DNA of 64,000 bases, taken from Culturomica massiliensis (lineage in GTDB: Bacteria > Bacteroidota > Bacteroidia > Bacteroidales > Marinifilaceae). Every line of letters begins with the position of its first letter. Within the stretch, counting starts at the first letter, position 1. The translations under genes were made by a program, and so were the position numbers. The stretch covers positions 2,810,532-2,874,531 of the forward strand of contig NZ_LT594621.1 in NCBI RefSeq assembly GCF_900091655.1, in the 5' to 3' direction. Shown piece by piece: positions 35,128 through 44,263 of this stretch. The notes under the pieces are model-generated. The model saw only the letters and a list, made by a program, of their open reading frames with translations. It was not told the origin of the DNA and did not search any database.

Positions 35128-36966
35128 TTATTTTTTTTGTTCATCCTTCTTTTTTGTAGTAATAATAATTACACCGTTTTTTCCTTTCTCTCCATATATT
35201 TTTATAGCCGATTCATCCTTCAGTACTGTGATTGTCTGAATATTATTCGGATCGGCTATTTTGGATATATCTTTTACGGATTCCGGCTGAATAACATCAT
35301 CTATCACATAAAGCGGCTGGCTTCCGGCAGACATCATTTTCAGGATTGGCTCTCCCCTATCAGACCTAACTGTAAAACTACCCGTCACGATGATCTCATC
35401 GACTTTTCCGCTTAAAGAGAAATTAACCGGAATCATAAAATCATAAGGAACGGCTTTCCCTCTTTGCCGGGCAGGAGTCCAAGCGGGCATCATTTTCACT
35501 ACCCGTAATGCTTCCTTGTCCAATAACGGATCAACGCCTGTCACTACCTGGGGGTCAATAATTTTCCCTTGCTCATTCACTCTGAAACCGACCATCACTT
35601 CTCCGGTGATACCTTTTTGCTGGGCCTCCTGCGGGTATTTTACATTTTCGAGCAGAAAAGCTTTAAGGGCTACATCTCCGCCCGGAAATTGAGGTGTACT
35701 TTCCACAACCTCCATCACTTCATCTTTTATCTTTGTCTTTTTCTTTGCAGTATAAGCAACAACTTCCACCCGGTCCAGGACTTTAGCTTCCGGTTGCAAT
35801 TCAATGACCAGATCGGCCTCTTTACCGTCATCCACAAAATTGTCGGCCTTGACTTCTATAGTTCTTCTCCCGACATAACTCACAACGATTGTCTCTCCCT
35901 TATTCAATTCCAAAGTAAAATTACCTTTCTTGTCAGTAGTCGTTCCGTAGCTGGTTCCCTTTACCAAAACAATAGCACCTGTTACCGGAGTCTTACTTTC
36001 ATTTAAAACTGTGCCTTTCACCTGAATTTTCTTATCTGTTTGCGGTTGCCGGGCGATCACTTCCCGGGCAACTGCCTTTTCCGGAAGCAAACGTGCTAAA
36101 GCCTGTACATTACTGGACATAACCAACAGTCCGGTGACAGGCACCAACAGAGCATATTTTAAAAGTCCCGCCCGCGATGTTTTTCTTTTATTCATCATGA
36201 TAATCCGTTTTTTTAACTGTGAAACATTGAAATTATTTACGATTTGTGCTGCAGCCGATTGATGCGATAAACGCAGTAAATGATATTGATAATTTTTCCG
36301 GTTATATCCCGCCTCCATGACATCCTGATCCGCCAGAAATTCCAGATTCTGGCGAATCTCATGCCTTAACAACCACACCGCCGGATTAAACCAAAAAACA
36401 ATGCATACAAACTCACTCAACAGCATATCCAGGGAATGTTTTTGGGCGACATGTGCTTTTTCATGAGCCAGAATTTCCTGCATTTCCCGAAGCGTATAAT
36501 CGTCCGGATGCATAAAAATCCAATGGCAAAAAGAAAAAGGAGCAATTCCGCTACCGGGAGAAACAACGGTTGTTCCCAGACAATCCAAACGTTTCCCCAA
36601 TCGGATAAAACGCCAGATATACCATAATTGCACCAACATCCGTACGCATAAAAACAAGGCCCCTGCCAGATATATTCCCCACAATATCCGTTCCCACGTC
36701 AGTACAACAGCCTGCTCCTGCGGTAATACGGAAAAAGCGATGTGCTGAATATCCATTGCATAACGAACCAGCACAACCTGCTGTTCTTCTTTTATCCAAC
36801 TTGCAATATCGATAAGAGGGTAAACAAAGGATAATCCCAGGACCGTTAACAAACAAGCCCGTTTTATCCCAAGAAAAGTGTCTTTCCCGAAGACCAAACG
36901 GCAAAATAACCAAAATACCAACAATGCGATATTCACTTTCAAAATATAGACATACAAATTATCCAT
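35128..36966 (-). CDS. BlaR1-like M56 peptidase fused to carboxypeptidase-regulatory, TonB-C and plug-like domains
   Basis: A 612-residue membrane protein. Residues 1-125 contain several membrane segments; the M56 zinc motif HEKAH is at 168-172 with FWFNPAVWLLRHEI following. A further membrane segment lies near 270-287. The outer part has a CarboxypepD_reg-like domain (about 312-390), a TonB C-terminal domain (about 425-518; NVKYPQEAQQKGITGEVMVG) and a C-terminal tail (548-607) with PLYVIDDV, TITVLKDESAIKIYGEKG and GVIIITTK, a plug-like motif. The penicillin-binding sensor domain of classical BlaR1 is absent. It is in the same operon as a BlaI-type repressor and probably relieves repression by cleaving it. 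The ligand is unknown. Confidence 0.88.
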   Translation of the reverse strand: MDNLYVYILKVNIALLVFWLFCRLVFGKDTFLGIKRACLLTVLGLSFVYPLIDIASWIKEEQQVVLVRYAMDIQHIAFSVLPQEQAVVLTWERILWGIYLAGALFLCVRMLVQLWYIWRFIRLGKRLDCLGTTVVSPGSGIAPFSFCHWIFMHPDDYTLREMQEILAHEKAHVAQKHSLDMLLSEFVCIVFWFNPAVWLLRHEIRQNLEFLADQDVMEAGYNRKNYQYHLLRLSHQSAAAQIVNNFNVSQLKKRIIMMNKRKTSRAGLLKYALLVPVTGLLVMSSNVQALARLLPEKAVAREVIARQPQTDKKIQVKGTVLNESKTPVTGAIVLVKGTSYGTTTDKKGNFTLELNKGETIVVSYVGRRTIEVKADNFVDDGKEADLVIELQPEAKVLDRVEVVAYTAKKKTKIKDEVMEVVESTPQFPGGDVALKAFLLENVKYPQEAQQKGITGEVMVGFRVNEQGKIIDPQVVTGVDPLLDKEALRVVKMMPAWTPARQRGKAVPYDFMIPVNFSLSGKVDEIIVTGSFTVRSDRGEPILKMMSAGSQPLYVIDDVIQPESVKDISKIADPNNIQTITVLKDESAIKIYGEKGKNGVIIITTKKKDEQKK

Positions 36967-37010
36967 AATGCCTTCTTCATTTTAAATTCCGGACCTTAAC
37001 CAACATTCCC

Positions 37011-37084
37011 GATTGTAGATTTCAGATTAAATAAATCCGCCATCGGATCCTTTTGCCAAGCAATCTAAAATTTACAATTTCTAT
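37011..37084. repeat. dispersed repeat, copy R7, between blaI-like and blaR1-like genes
   Basis: GATTGTAGATTTCAGATTAA, AATAAATCCG, then AAGCAATCTAAAATTTACAA. It lies inside the two-gene operon. Confidence 0.75.
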
Positions 37085-37146
37085 GAATGTCATTTCAGAT
37101 CGTTCCAAACCGATCTTTTTACACTCCTGTCCCGGTCCGGGATATC

Positions 37147-37506
37147 CTATTCCTTCTCTATTAAATCTATAATCTCTTTCAGCTCTTCAGTTGAAATCTT
37201 TTGTTTCTTCGCAAAAAATGCAACCAGCTCCTTATATGAATTGGCAAAATAGTTGCGCACGACTCCCGACATAAATTTCGTCTTATATTCATTTTCTTCG
37301 ATCAAAGGCCGATAGGCATAAGTATTGCCGTAACGCTTACTTTCCACATATCCTTTCTTTTCCAAATTCTTCACGATGGAAGCCACTGTCGTATAGGGCG
37401 GACGCGGTTCTTCCATCTGCATCAGGAAATCCTTAATTACTCCTTCTTTTACTTGCCAGATAATCAGCATAAGTTCTTCTTCCTGAAATGTCAATTTTTC
37501 CATCAT
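37147..37506 (-). CDS. BlaI/MecI/CopY-family transcriptional repressor
   Basis: A 119-residue winged-helix repressor. The family motif is seen as LTFQEEELMLIIWQVKEGVI at the N-terminus, and the recognition helix region as PPYTTVASIVKNLEKKGYVE; the C-terminal half (about 75-119) is the dimerisation and protease-sensitive part. It is followed by the BlaR1-like M56 gene, the usual arrangement of this signalling pair. Two near-palindromic sites overlap its own promoter at 37520-37553, which fits autorepression. Classical BlaI controls beta-lactamase genes; none is visible nearby, so the target is open. Confidence 0.92.
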   Translation of the reverse strand: MMEKLTFQEEELMLIIWQVKEGVIKDFLMQMEEPRPPYTTVASIVKNLEKKGYVESKRYGNTYAYRPLIEENEYKTKFMSGVVRNYFANSYKELVAFFAKKQKISTEELKEIIDLIEKE

Positions 37507-37519
37507 CCTGATTTTTATT

Positions 37520-37534
37520 TACGATTATATCGCA
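37520..37534. promoter_or_regulatory. candidate BlaI operator, proximal site
   Basis: TACGATTATATCGCA, arms TACGAT/ATCGCA with one mismatch around TAT. It covers the expected transcription start of the blaI-like gene. Confidence 0.6.
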
Positions 37535-37563
37535 AATCTACGAATATTTCGTAATAAAACAAC
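37533..37563 (-). promoter_or_regulatory. promoter of the blaI-like/blaR1-like operon
   Basis: On the minus strand GTTG (37560-37563), 19-bp spacer, TAGATTTG (37533-37540). The distal operator lies inside the spacer, the proximal one just after the -7 element. Confidence 0.7.
37539..37553. promoter_or_regulatory. candidate BlaI operator, distal site
   Basis: TACGAATATTTCGTA, perfect 6-bp arms TACGAA/TTCGTA around a 3-bp centre, in the -33/-7 spacer. Centre-to-centre distance to the proximal site is 19 bp. Confidence 0.7.
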
Positions 37564-37671
37564 TGTTAAGCGGAAAATTTTTATTTTTCTCAAAAAATAC
37601 CCTGAAAAAAATTGCCTGAAAATTCCGGTTCAGGAATTCCCAGGCAATACCGATATTAAGATCAGTGAAAA

Positions 37672-38691
37672 TTATTCAACGACAGTAATCCAACCGAATT
37701 TATCCGGTTCGTCTCCGTATTGGATGGCACGCAAACGGTGGTACAATTTTGTACTCCATTCTCCGGCTACATCCGGTTTTCCGAAACGGATGCTCTTATT
37801 GTTTTCCAGATCATCGATCTGGCTGATCGGACTGATGACAGCAGCGGTTCCACATGCTCCTGCTTCTTCAAAAGTTTCCAACTCTTCTACCGGAATATGA
37901 CGGCGTTCTACTTTCAATCCCATATCTTCGGCCAACACCATCAGGCTGGCATTGGTAATGGAAGGTAAAATCGTATGGGAATACGGAGTAATATACAAAC
38001 CGTTCTTTATACCGAAGAAGTTAGCCGGACCACATTCGTCGATGTATTTCTTTTCTTTCGAATCGAGGAATATAGCCGTTGAATAGCCTTTTTCATGGGC
38101 CACAACACCTGAGCGCATTCCGGCTGCGTAATTTCCTCCTACTTTGATATGCCCCGTTCCGTTGGGAGCTGCACGGTCGTATTTCCGTTCCAACATCACT
38201 TTCGTCGGTTTGAAACCTTCTTTAAAATAGGGTCCTACCGGAGCAACAAACACCACAAACATATATTCTTTAGCCGGAGCAACCCCCATTTGCGGGCCTA
38301 CACCGATCAAAAGCGGACGAATGTACAGGCTGGCACCTGATTCATAAGGCGGAACAAACTCTTCATTTGCCTTGATTGCTTTGACTACTGCTTCTGTAAA
38401 CAATTCGACAGAAGGAGCCTGCATCATCACATAATCTGCAGAATTCTGCATCCGTTTTGCATTCTCTTCACAACGGAACAAACGGATTTTACCGTCTTTG
38501 CCTCGGAAAGCTTTCATACCTTCAAAAGCTTCCTGTCCATAGTGGAGACAAGTTGAAGCCATGTGTATACTCAACATCTCCGAATCGCTTATTTCCGGAG
38601 CGCTCCATTTGCCGTCTTTATAATAACAGCGTACATTATAATCTGTCTTAGAATAACCGAAAGACAAATCTTTCCAATTCATGTTTTTCAT
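37672..38691 (-). CDS. ilvE: branched-chain amino acid aminotransferase
   Basis: A 339-residue class-IV PLP aminotransferase that makes or breaks down valine, leucine and isoleucine. The catalytic lysine lies in GHIKVGGNYAAGM, and other family landmarks are LHYGQEAFEGMKAFRG (about 49-64), LYIRPLLIGVG and FEEAGACGTAAVISPI. Length and order match the fungal/animal-like type II BCAT common in Bacteroidetes. It stands alone; a copy of the dispersed repeat separates it from the S46 peptidase gene upstream. Confidence 0.95.
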   Translation of the reverse strand: MKNMNWKDLSFGYSKTDYNVRCYYKDGKWSAPEISDSEMLSIHMASTCLHYGQEAFEGMKAFRGKDGKIRLFRCEENAKRMQNSADYVMMQAPSVELFTEAVVKAIKANEEFVPPYESGASLYIRPLLIGVGPQMGVAPAKEYMFVVFVAPVGPYFKEGFKPTKVMLERKYDRAAPNGTGHIKVGGNYAAGMRSGVVAHEKGYSTAIFLDSKEKKYIDECGPANFFGIKNGLYITPYSHTILPSITNASLMVLAEDMGLKVERRHIPVEELETFEEAGACGTAAVISPISQIDDLENNKSIRFGKPDVAGEWSTKLYHRLRAIQYGDEPDKFGWITVVE

Positions 38692-38730
38692 TGTTGTAAT
38701 ATTTAAATTCTAACCAGTAAAACCAATATT

Positions 38731-38840
38731 AATTGTAAATTGTAAATTTTAGATTGTAAATTTTAAATTGTCTGAACAAAGGGGTTCGTCGTCGGATTTA
38801 TGAATCCCAAATCGTCAATCTAAAATTTACAATTTATCTA
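38731..38840. repeat. dispersed repeat, copy R8
   Basis: AATTGTAAATTGTAAATTTT at the left, CCCAAATCGTCAATCTAAAA at the right, ending AATTTATCTATG. Closest to copy R3 (12691-12787). Confidence 0.8.
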
Positions 38841-38869
38841 TGTATTATTAAAATAATCGGCTTGCCTTT

Positions 38870-41032
38870 TTATTTTACCAATGTCATTTCATCGATCAGG
38901 TTTTTCGCACCGGCATATTTATCGATTACGAAAAGCACATAGCGCATATCTACATTGATACACCGTTGCAGGTTTTCCTCAAAATCGATATCTCCGGACA
39001 TCGCTTCCGAGTTACCGTCGAAAGCCGCTCCGATCAGTTCGCCGTTCGCATTGATTACGGGTGAACCCGAATTACCTCCGGTAATATCATTGTCTGTAAT
39101 AAAACAGGTCACGACATTGCCTTCACCGTACTGACCGAAATCTTTTGCCTTATAAAGTTCCTTCAATCTGTCCGGTACTTCGAATTCGCCTCCTTTCGGG
39201 CCTTCCTTTTCCATCACGCCGGTCAGGGTCGTATAATAGTCATAGAACACGGCATCCCGCGGTTTGTAACTTTTTACCTTTCCATAAGTCAGACGAAGCG
39301 TTGAATTTGCATTCGGAGCCATAACTTTGTCCGGTTCCATCTGCATCAGCCCCCTCACAAACAAACGGTTGTTTTTAGCGATGCTTTCCTTCATATCGTT
39401 CATGTAGGCCGAAAGTTTGATCCACATTCCGATGTAAGAGGTGCCGGCCTGATAAGCCAAATCTTTTTTCAATTTTTTACAATTCGGCTTATCGATAAAT
39501 GCATCCAAAGCTTTCTCATTCATAAATACGGAGGTGTGAAGCATGTCCCGGGCAAATTCTTCATAATTTCCTTTGTATTTCTTATTGATCATTTCGATAA
39601 TCTCCGGTTTCAGATCGGGGTCCACATTTTCATCGTACATTTTAAACAATGCAGCAAATAAGCGGGCATCCAGTTCGGCATTATAATCCTTAAAAAACTC
39701 CTGTGCACTTTCTTTCAGGGATTTCCGGATTTCTGCTTTTTCTTCCGCAGTAGTTTCCTTATCACACAATTTCTCAAGTTGTCCGGCAAAAGCATAAGCT
39801 GTCTTATGGGCTTCCGGTCCTCCCAGTGCTTCAAATAAATAAGTCTGAGCCTCGGCATAACTCCGGATATCCTTAAAGTTTTTCTCCAACTCGGGCAATA
39901 CATTACCGTATTGAGCCTTACGGGCAGGATCGGCATTTACCCAAGCAGTAAATTCCGCCTCTATCTCCTTTTTATTTCCCATCGTATTCAATTGCTCCAG
40001 CGCTTTGTTCTGTTCGTAAGAATATTTCCAGTAATTGGCACTGCTGGCATGTTTTGAAGCATACTGGATACGCGTTTTCGGACTCTTATCCATCTCTTCT
40101 TTCATGATGCGTAAAGCTTCCGTACGCACTTTATAACGAATGGCATTGGTGGCATCTATCGTATTTTGCAAGCTATAGCTGGTAGCAAAGCGGTCTGTCG
40201 ATCCCGGGAAACCCATAATCATTGCAAAATCACCATCCTGAACGCCTTTCAGGGATATCGGCAAATGGTGTTTCGGTTTCAAAGGAACATTATCTTTCGA
40301 ATATTCCGCGGGACGACCGTCCGGACCGGTATAGATACGGAACATGGAAAAATCACAGGTGTGGCGCGGCCACATCCAGTTATCGGTATCTCCGCCGAAT
40401 TTACCCATGCTCTGGGGAGGAGCACCCACTAAACGAACGTCTTTGTAAATGGTATACAAAAAGAGGAAAAACTGATTTCCTTCAAACATAGAAATTACCT
40501 GACCGCTCAAATCGGTACTGTCGGTAGCTTCTTTCACGATCACTTTGTAGATGCTATCGAGGGCAACGTCTCTTTCCATTGCGCTCATATTGTCGTTTAA
40601 TACGGCATTTACCCGGTCGGTTACGTCTTCCATTCTTTCCAGGATAGAAGCGGTTATACCTGGATTGGTCAATTCGTCTTCCATTTTATAAGCCCAGAAA
40701 CCATCGGATAAATAGTCGTGTTCTACCGATGAATGTGCCTGAATCGCACCAAAACCGCAATGATGGTTGGTAATCATCAGACCCTGGTCCGATACGATTT
40801 CTCCGGAACAAAAATGACGGAACGGCCGGCCGATATTTCCCAATCCGACGATTGCATCTTTAATCCCAGGCTTGTTTACAGAATAAATATCTTCGGCGCT
40901 TAATTTAAAGCCCATTTGCTGCATTTTTTCAATGTTCTGCTGTTTTAACAACGACAACAACCACATCCCCTCATCAGCCCGAACCATTGAAACCGTAAGC
41001 AACGTCAAAATAACAATCAGTAATCTTTTCAT
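38870..41032 (-). CDS. S46-family dipeptidyl-peptidase, DPP7-type
   Basis: A 720-residue periplasmic serine peptidase with a signal peptide ending MVRAD. The chymotrypsin-like triad is visible: His in MITNHHCGFG (90/91), Asp in FGGDTDNWMWPRHTCDFS, and Ser655 in TGGNSGSPV. A large helical insertion between (about 290-560) is the lid typical of S46. Residue Ser+18 is Gly673; DPP7 has Gly and DPP11 Arg at this position, so DPP7-type specificity for hydrophobic P1 residues is expected. It releases dipeptides from oligopeptides in asaccharolytic or protein-using Bacteroidales. Confidence 0.93.
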   Translation of the reverse strand: MKRLLIVILTLLTVSMVRADEGMWLLSLLKQQNIEKMQQMGFKLSAEDIYSVNKPGIKDAIVGLGNIGRPFRHFCSGEIVSDQGLMITNHHCGFGAIQAHSSVEHDYLSDGFWAYKMEDELTNPGITASILERMEDVTDRVNAVLNDNMSAMERDVALDSIYKVIVKEATDSTDLSGQVISMFEGNQFFLFLYTIYKDVRLVGAPPQSMGKFGGDTDNWMWPRHTCDFSMFRIYTGPDGRPAEYSKDNVPLKPKHHLPISLKGVQDGDFAMIMGFPGSTDRFATSYSLQNTIDATNAIRYKVRTEALRIMKEEMDKSPKTRIQYASKHASSANYWKYSYEQNKALEQLNTMGNKKEIEAEFTAWVNADPARKAQYGNVLPELEKNFKDIRSYAEAQTYLFEALGGPEAHKTAYAFAGQLEKLCDKETTAEEKAEIRKSLKESAQEFFKDYNAELDARLFAALFKMYDENVDPDLKPEIIEMINKKYKGNYEEFARDMLHTSVFMNEKALDAFIDKPNCKKLKKDLAYQAGTSYIGMWIKLSAYMNDMKESIAKNNRLFVRGLMQMEPDKVMAPNANSTLRLTYGKVKSYKPRDAVFYDYYTTLTGVMEKEGPKGGEFEVPDRLKELYKAKDFGQYGEGNVVTCFITDNDITGGNSGSPVINANGELIGAAFDGNSEAMSGDIDFEENLQRCINVDMRYVLFVIDKYAGAKNLIDEMTLVK

Positions 41033-41243
41033 ATTTCTCTTTTTTCCTGTTTTTTAATATTAATTTGTAACTTTAGCACTTATATAACTGCAAATATATA
41101 ATTAAATCGTTTGAAAAAGAATTATTCCTAACGTTTTTCAAGAGATAATAAACGAAGAATAATTACAGTAGCATAAAGTTACAAATCTATAAAATCAATC
41201 GGAGAACTTTACTTATTTAAATTCCGGAAACTGAAAATTATCT

Positions 41244-41251
41244 TATTTTTG
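41244..41251 (+). promoter_or_regulatory. -7-like element upstream of rlmN
   Basis: TATTTTTG. Transcription would start near 41257, only about 5 bp before the ATG at 41262 but 55 bp before the ATG at 41313, which argues for the downstream start. Confidence 0.5.
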
Positions 41252-41312
41252 TATCCGATAAATGCATTCCGGCGTAGCTCAAATAAGCCTGACTTTGCAT
41301 TCAGAAAACAAA

Positions 41313-42362
41313 ATGACAGCAGAAAAACAAAACATCAGGGAAATCACGACGGAGGAGATTGCTCAATTCCTGACTTCAAAAGGAGAAAAAGCCTTCCGCG
41401 CCAAACAAATCCGGCAATGGATCTGGCAGAAAGGAGTACATAGTTTCGATGAAATGACCAATTTGCCTAAAAGCACACGGGAGTTGCTTGCCGGGCAATA
41501 TATATTCGATTCTCTTACGGCCGACCGCATTCAATCGGCAACAGACGGTACGACCAAAACAGCCTGGCGCCTGCATGACGGGAATTATGTGGAAAGCGTA
41601 CTGATTCCCGGCAACGACCGCTATACGGTTTGTGTATCCTCTCAGGCAGGCTGCCAATTAGGATGCAGTTTTTGTGCGACAGGTACTTTAGGCTTCAAGC
41701 GGAATCTTACTCCGGGAGAAATATTCGATCAGGTCGTTGCTGCCCGGGAAGAAGCAGAGAAACGGGAATCGCAGTTATCGAATATCGTCTTTATGGGCAT
41801 GGGCGAACCTTTGATGAATTACGACAATGTACTCCGGGCTATCGACCGGATTACAGCGGAAGACGGCCTGGCCATGTCGCCTTCCCGCATTACCGTTTCC
41901 ACAGCCGGTATTCCGGACAAAATCCGGCAACTGGCAGACGATGACGTACGTTTTAATCTGGCCGTTTCCTTACATTCCGCCCGTGAAGAGATCCGGAGTA
42001 AGCTTATGCCGGTAAACCGGGCTCACTCCCTGGCAGAACTGGCAGAAAGCCTGAAATATTTTACAGGCAAAACAGGCATCCGCCCCACATTCGAATATCT
42101 GTTACTGGCAGGAATAAACGATTCATTGGAGGATGCAAAGGTTTTAGCAGCTTATTGCCGTCAATTTCCCGTAAAAATCAACATTATCGAATACAATGCC
42201 GTAGAAAACTCCCCGTTTCGCCACAGCCCTGAGAAACAACGGGACATTTTTATCCGTTTTCTCGAATCCTGTAATATGATCGTCAATATCCGACGCAGCA
42301 AAGGAAAAGACATCGATGCCGCCTGCGGACAGTTAGCCAATAAAGCCAATAAAAAGAAATGA
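41313..42362 (+). CDS. rlmN: dual-specificity rRNA/tRNA adenine-C2 methyltransferase RlmN
   Basis: A radical-SAM enzyme that methylates C2 of A2503 in 23S rRNA and A37 of some tRNAs. The cluster motif is CQLGCSFCATG (CxxxCxxC); other landmarks are NIVFMGMGEPLMNYD, ITVSTAGIPDKI and the C-terminal RRSKGKDIDAACGQL with the methyl-carrier Cys. With the start at 41313 the protein has 349 residues, usual for the family; the frame also offers an ATG at 41262. Its stop overlaps rmuC by 4 bp. Confidence 0.94.
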   Translation: MTAEKQNIREITTEEIAQFLTSKGEKAFRAKQIRQWIWQKGVHSFDEMTNLPKSTRELLAGQYIFDSLTADRIQSATDGTTKTAWRLHDGNYVESVLIPGNDRYTVCVSSQAGCQLGCSFCATGTLGFKRNLTPGEIFDQVVAAREEAEKRESQLSNIVFMGMGEPLMNYDNVLRAIDRITAEDGLAMSPSRITVSTAGIPDKIRQLADDDVRFNLAVSLHSAREEIRSKLMPVNRAHSLAELAESLKYFTGKTGIRPTFEYLLLAGINDSLEDAKVLAAYCRQFPVKINIIEYNAVENSPFRHSPEKQRDIFIRFLESCNMIVNIRRSKGKDIDAACGQLANKANKKK

Positions 42363-43714
42363 TTATGTATATCTTATCCGCAATACTCCTGTTGCTGAAT
42401 GTTTTTATCATCGCATTACTCTTGCGTAAAAAGAACGATCATGCGACAGCCGAATTGTCTTCTTTGCGGGAAGACATCGGCCGGCTGGAAAAAATCATAC
42501 GGGAAGAGTGCCGCTATTTATTGGAAAACCATTCCAAAACAGCCCGCGAGAACCGCGAAGAGCTTGCGAAATCGTTAGGAGCTTTCCGAACGGAAAATGC
42601 TGAAAGCTTAAAGCATATTGCCGAACAAAATTTTCAATCACTGGAAACTGTCCGGCGGACTCTTGATTCATCTTTCCAGGAATTCCGGAAAATATTTACT
42701 GAAAACATACAAAGTTTCAATGAGCTCCAACGGGAAAAATTTGGAGAGTTGAGTAAAAAACAAAGCGAACTGCTGCAATCCACGGAAAAACGCCTGGATG
42801 AAATGCGGTCGACTGTAGACGAAAAACTTCAGAAAACACTGAACGAACGTATCGGCCAATCGTTTGAAATGGTAAGCAAGCAACTCGAACATGTACAGAA
42901 AGGCTTGGGCGAGATGCAATCGCTGGCCCAGGATGTCGGGGGGCTGAAAAAAGTACTGGGAAATGTCAAAATGCGCGGTTGTATCGGGGAAGTCCAGTTG
43001 GAAATGTTGCTGGAGCAGATTCTGGCACCGGAACAATACGAAGCCAATGTAAAAACCAGAAAGGGATCGGATACGCTTGTCGAATTTGCCATTAAGTTGC
43101 CGGGTAAAGACGATAGCGGTAATTGTGTGTACCTTCCCATCGACGCCAAATTTCCCAAAGATGCATACGAGCAGCTTCAAAATGCTTACGATTCAGGAGA
43201 TACGTCAGAACTGGACGCGGCTTCCCGAAACATCGAGCAAACCATAAAAGCGATGGCGAAGGACATCCATGACAAATACCTGGACCCGCCTTATACAACA
43301 GATTTCGGAATCATGTTTTTACCGTTCGAGTCTATTTACGGCGAAGTGGTCCGCCGGGCCAGCCTGTTAGAGCAGCTTCAACGCGATTATAAAGTGATTG
43401 TGACCGGTCCGACCACCCTGGCTGCCATTCTCAACAGTCTGCAAATGGGATTCCGTACGTTGGCCATCCAAAAACGGAGCAGTGAAGTCTGGAAGGTGTT
43501 GGGTGCCGTTAAAACCGAATTCGAAAAGTTCGGAGGCATGCTCGAAAAAGCCCAGAAAAATATACAAACGGCCAATAACCAGATCGAAGAAGTGATGGGC
43601 AAACGGACACGGGCTATACAACGGCATTTGCGCAATGTAGAAGCACTTCCGCAAAGCGAAAGCGAATTGCTGATACCCATCGGACAAGAGGACCTTCCGG
43701 AAGAAGAAAACTGA
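42359..43714 (+). CDS. rmuC: DNA recombination protein RmuC
   Basis: A 451-residue protein with an N-terminal membrane anchor (MYILSAILLLLNVFIIALLL), a long coiled coil (about 30-190) and the RmuC nuclease-like domain: MRGCIGEVQLEMLLEQIL, LPIDAKFPKDAYEQL and FGIMFLPFESIYGEV. RmuC limits recombination between short inverted repeats, known from E. coli genetics. It overlaps rlmN by 4 bp, and convergent CHR genes begin 15 bp after its stop. Confidence 0.92.
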   Translation: MIMYILSAILLLLNVFIIALLLRKKNDHATAELSSLREDIGRLEKIIREECRYLLENHSKTARENREELAKSLGAFRTENAESLKHIAEQNFQSLETVRRTLDSSFQEFRKIFTENIQSFNELQREKFGELSKKQSELLQSTEKRLDEMRSTVDEKLQKTLNERIGQSFEMVSKQLEHVQKGLGEMQSLAQDVGGLKKVLGNVKMRGCIGEVQLEMLLEQILAPEQYEANVKTRKGSDTLVEFAIKLPGKDDSGNCVYLPIDAKFPKDAYEQLQNAYDSGDTSELDAASRNIEQTIKAMAKDIHDKYLDPPYTTDFGIMFLPFESIYGEVVRRASLLEQLQRDYKVIVTGPTTLAAILNSLQMGFRTLAIQKRSSEVWKVLGAVKTEFEKFGGMLEKAQKNIQTANNQIEEVMGKRTRAIQRHLRNVEALPQSESELLIPIGQEDLPEEEN

Positions 43715-43729
43715 TTCCGGACACAGGTT

Positions 43730-44263
43730 CTAATATAGGAAATAGCCTGCTACTCCCGCCAATATAATCAATAGTATGGGATCGACTTTTTTCAGGGAAG
43801 CCAGAAAAACTATGCCAAAAATCAACCAGCTTTTATAATCCTCAAAATTACGCCCGTTCATCAGCAACAGGGCTGCCGCAGCAATCAGGCCGATCACTGT
43901 CGGTTTTAATGCTCCCAATATAGCTGCTACATAAGCATTATCCCGGAACATAAAGAAGAAACGGCATACCAGTGTCATCAATATGATCGAAGGCAGGCTT
44001 ACCGCAAGGGTACATACGGCAGACCCCCATACACTTCCCGTAGCCGTATAACCGATATAAGTGGCCGTATTAAAAGCGATAGGTCCCGGTGTTGTCTGCG
44101 AAATAGCCACTATATCCGTAAAGTCGGAAACACTGATCCAGTGGTGAACTTCAACGACCTCGTGCTGGATCAAAGAAATCATGGCATAACCACCTCCGAA
44201 ACCGAAAAGCCCGATTTTGAAAAAGGCCCAGAACAAGCTCAGATACAAACTCCATTCATCCAT
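43730..44263 (-). CDS. chromate transporter, short-chain CHR protein, second subunit
   Basis: A 177-residue CHR protein starting MDEWSLYLSLFW; a longer frame upstream would run into the previous gene and is rejected. The signatures are FFKIGLFGFGGGYAMISLIQ and SQTTPGPIAFNTATYIGY. The start ATG shares one base with the TAA of the partner gene (TAATG), so translation is coupled. It resembles the second subunit at 3821-4348 closely in its motifs but the DNA is different, so the pairs are old paralogues. Confidence 0.88.
   Translation of the reverse strand: MDEWSLYLSLFWAFFKIGLFGFGGGYAMISLIQHEVVEVHHWISVSDFTDIVAISQTTPGPIAFNTATYIGYTATGSVWGSAVCTLAVSLPSIILMTLVCRFFFMFRDNAYVAAILGALKPTVIGLIAAAALLLMNGRNFEDYKSWLIFGIVFLASLKKVDPILLIILAGVAGYFLY

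Noticed and set aside
41262..41312. Upstream ATG for rlmN
   Set aside because: It lies only a few bases after the predicted transcription start and adds residues not typical for the family.
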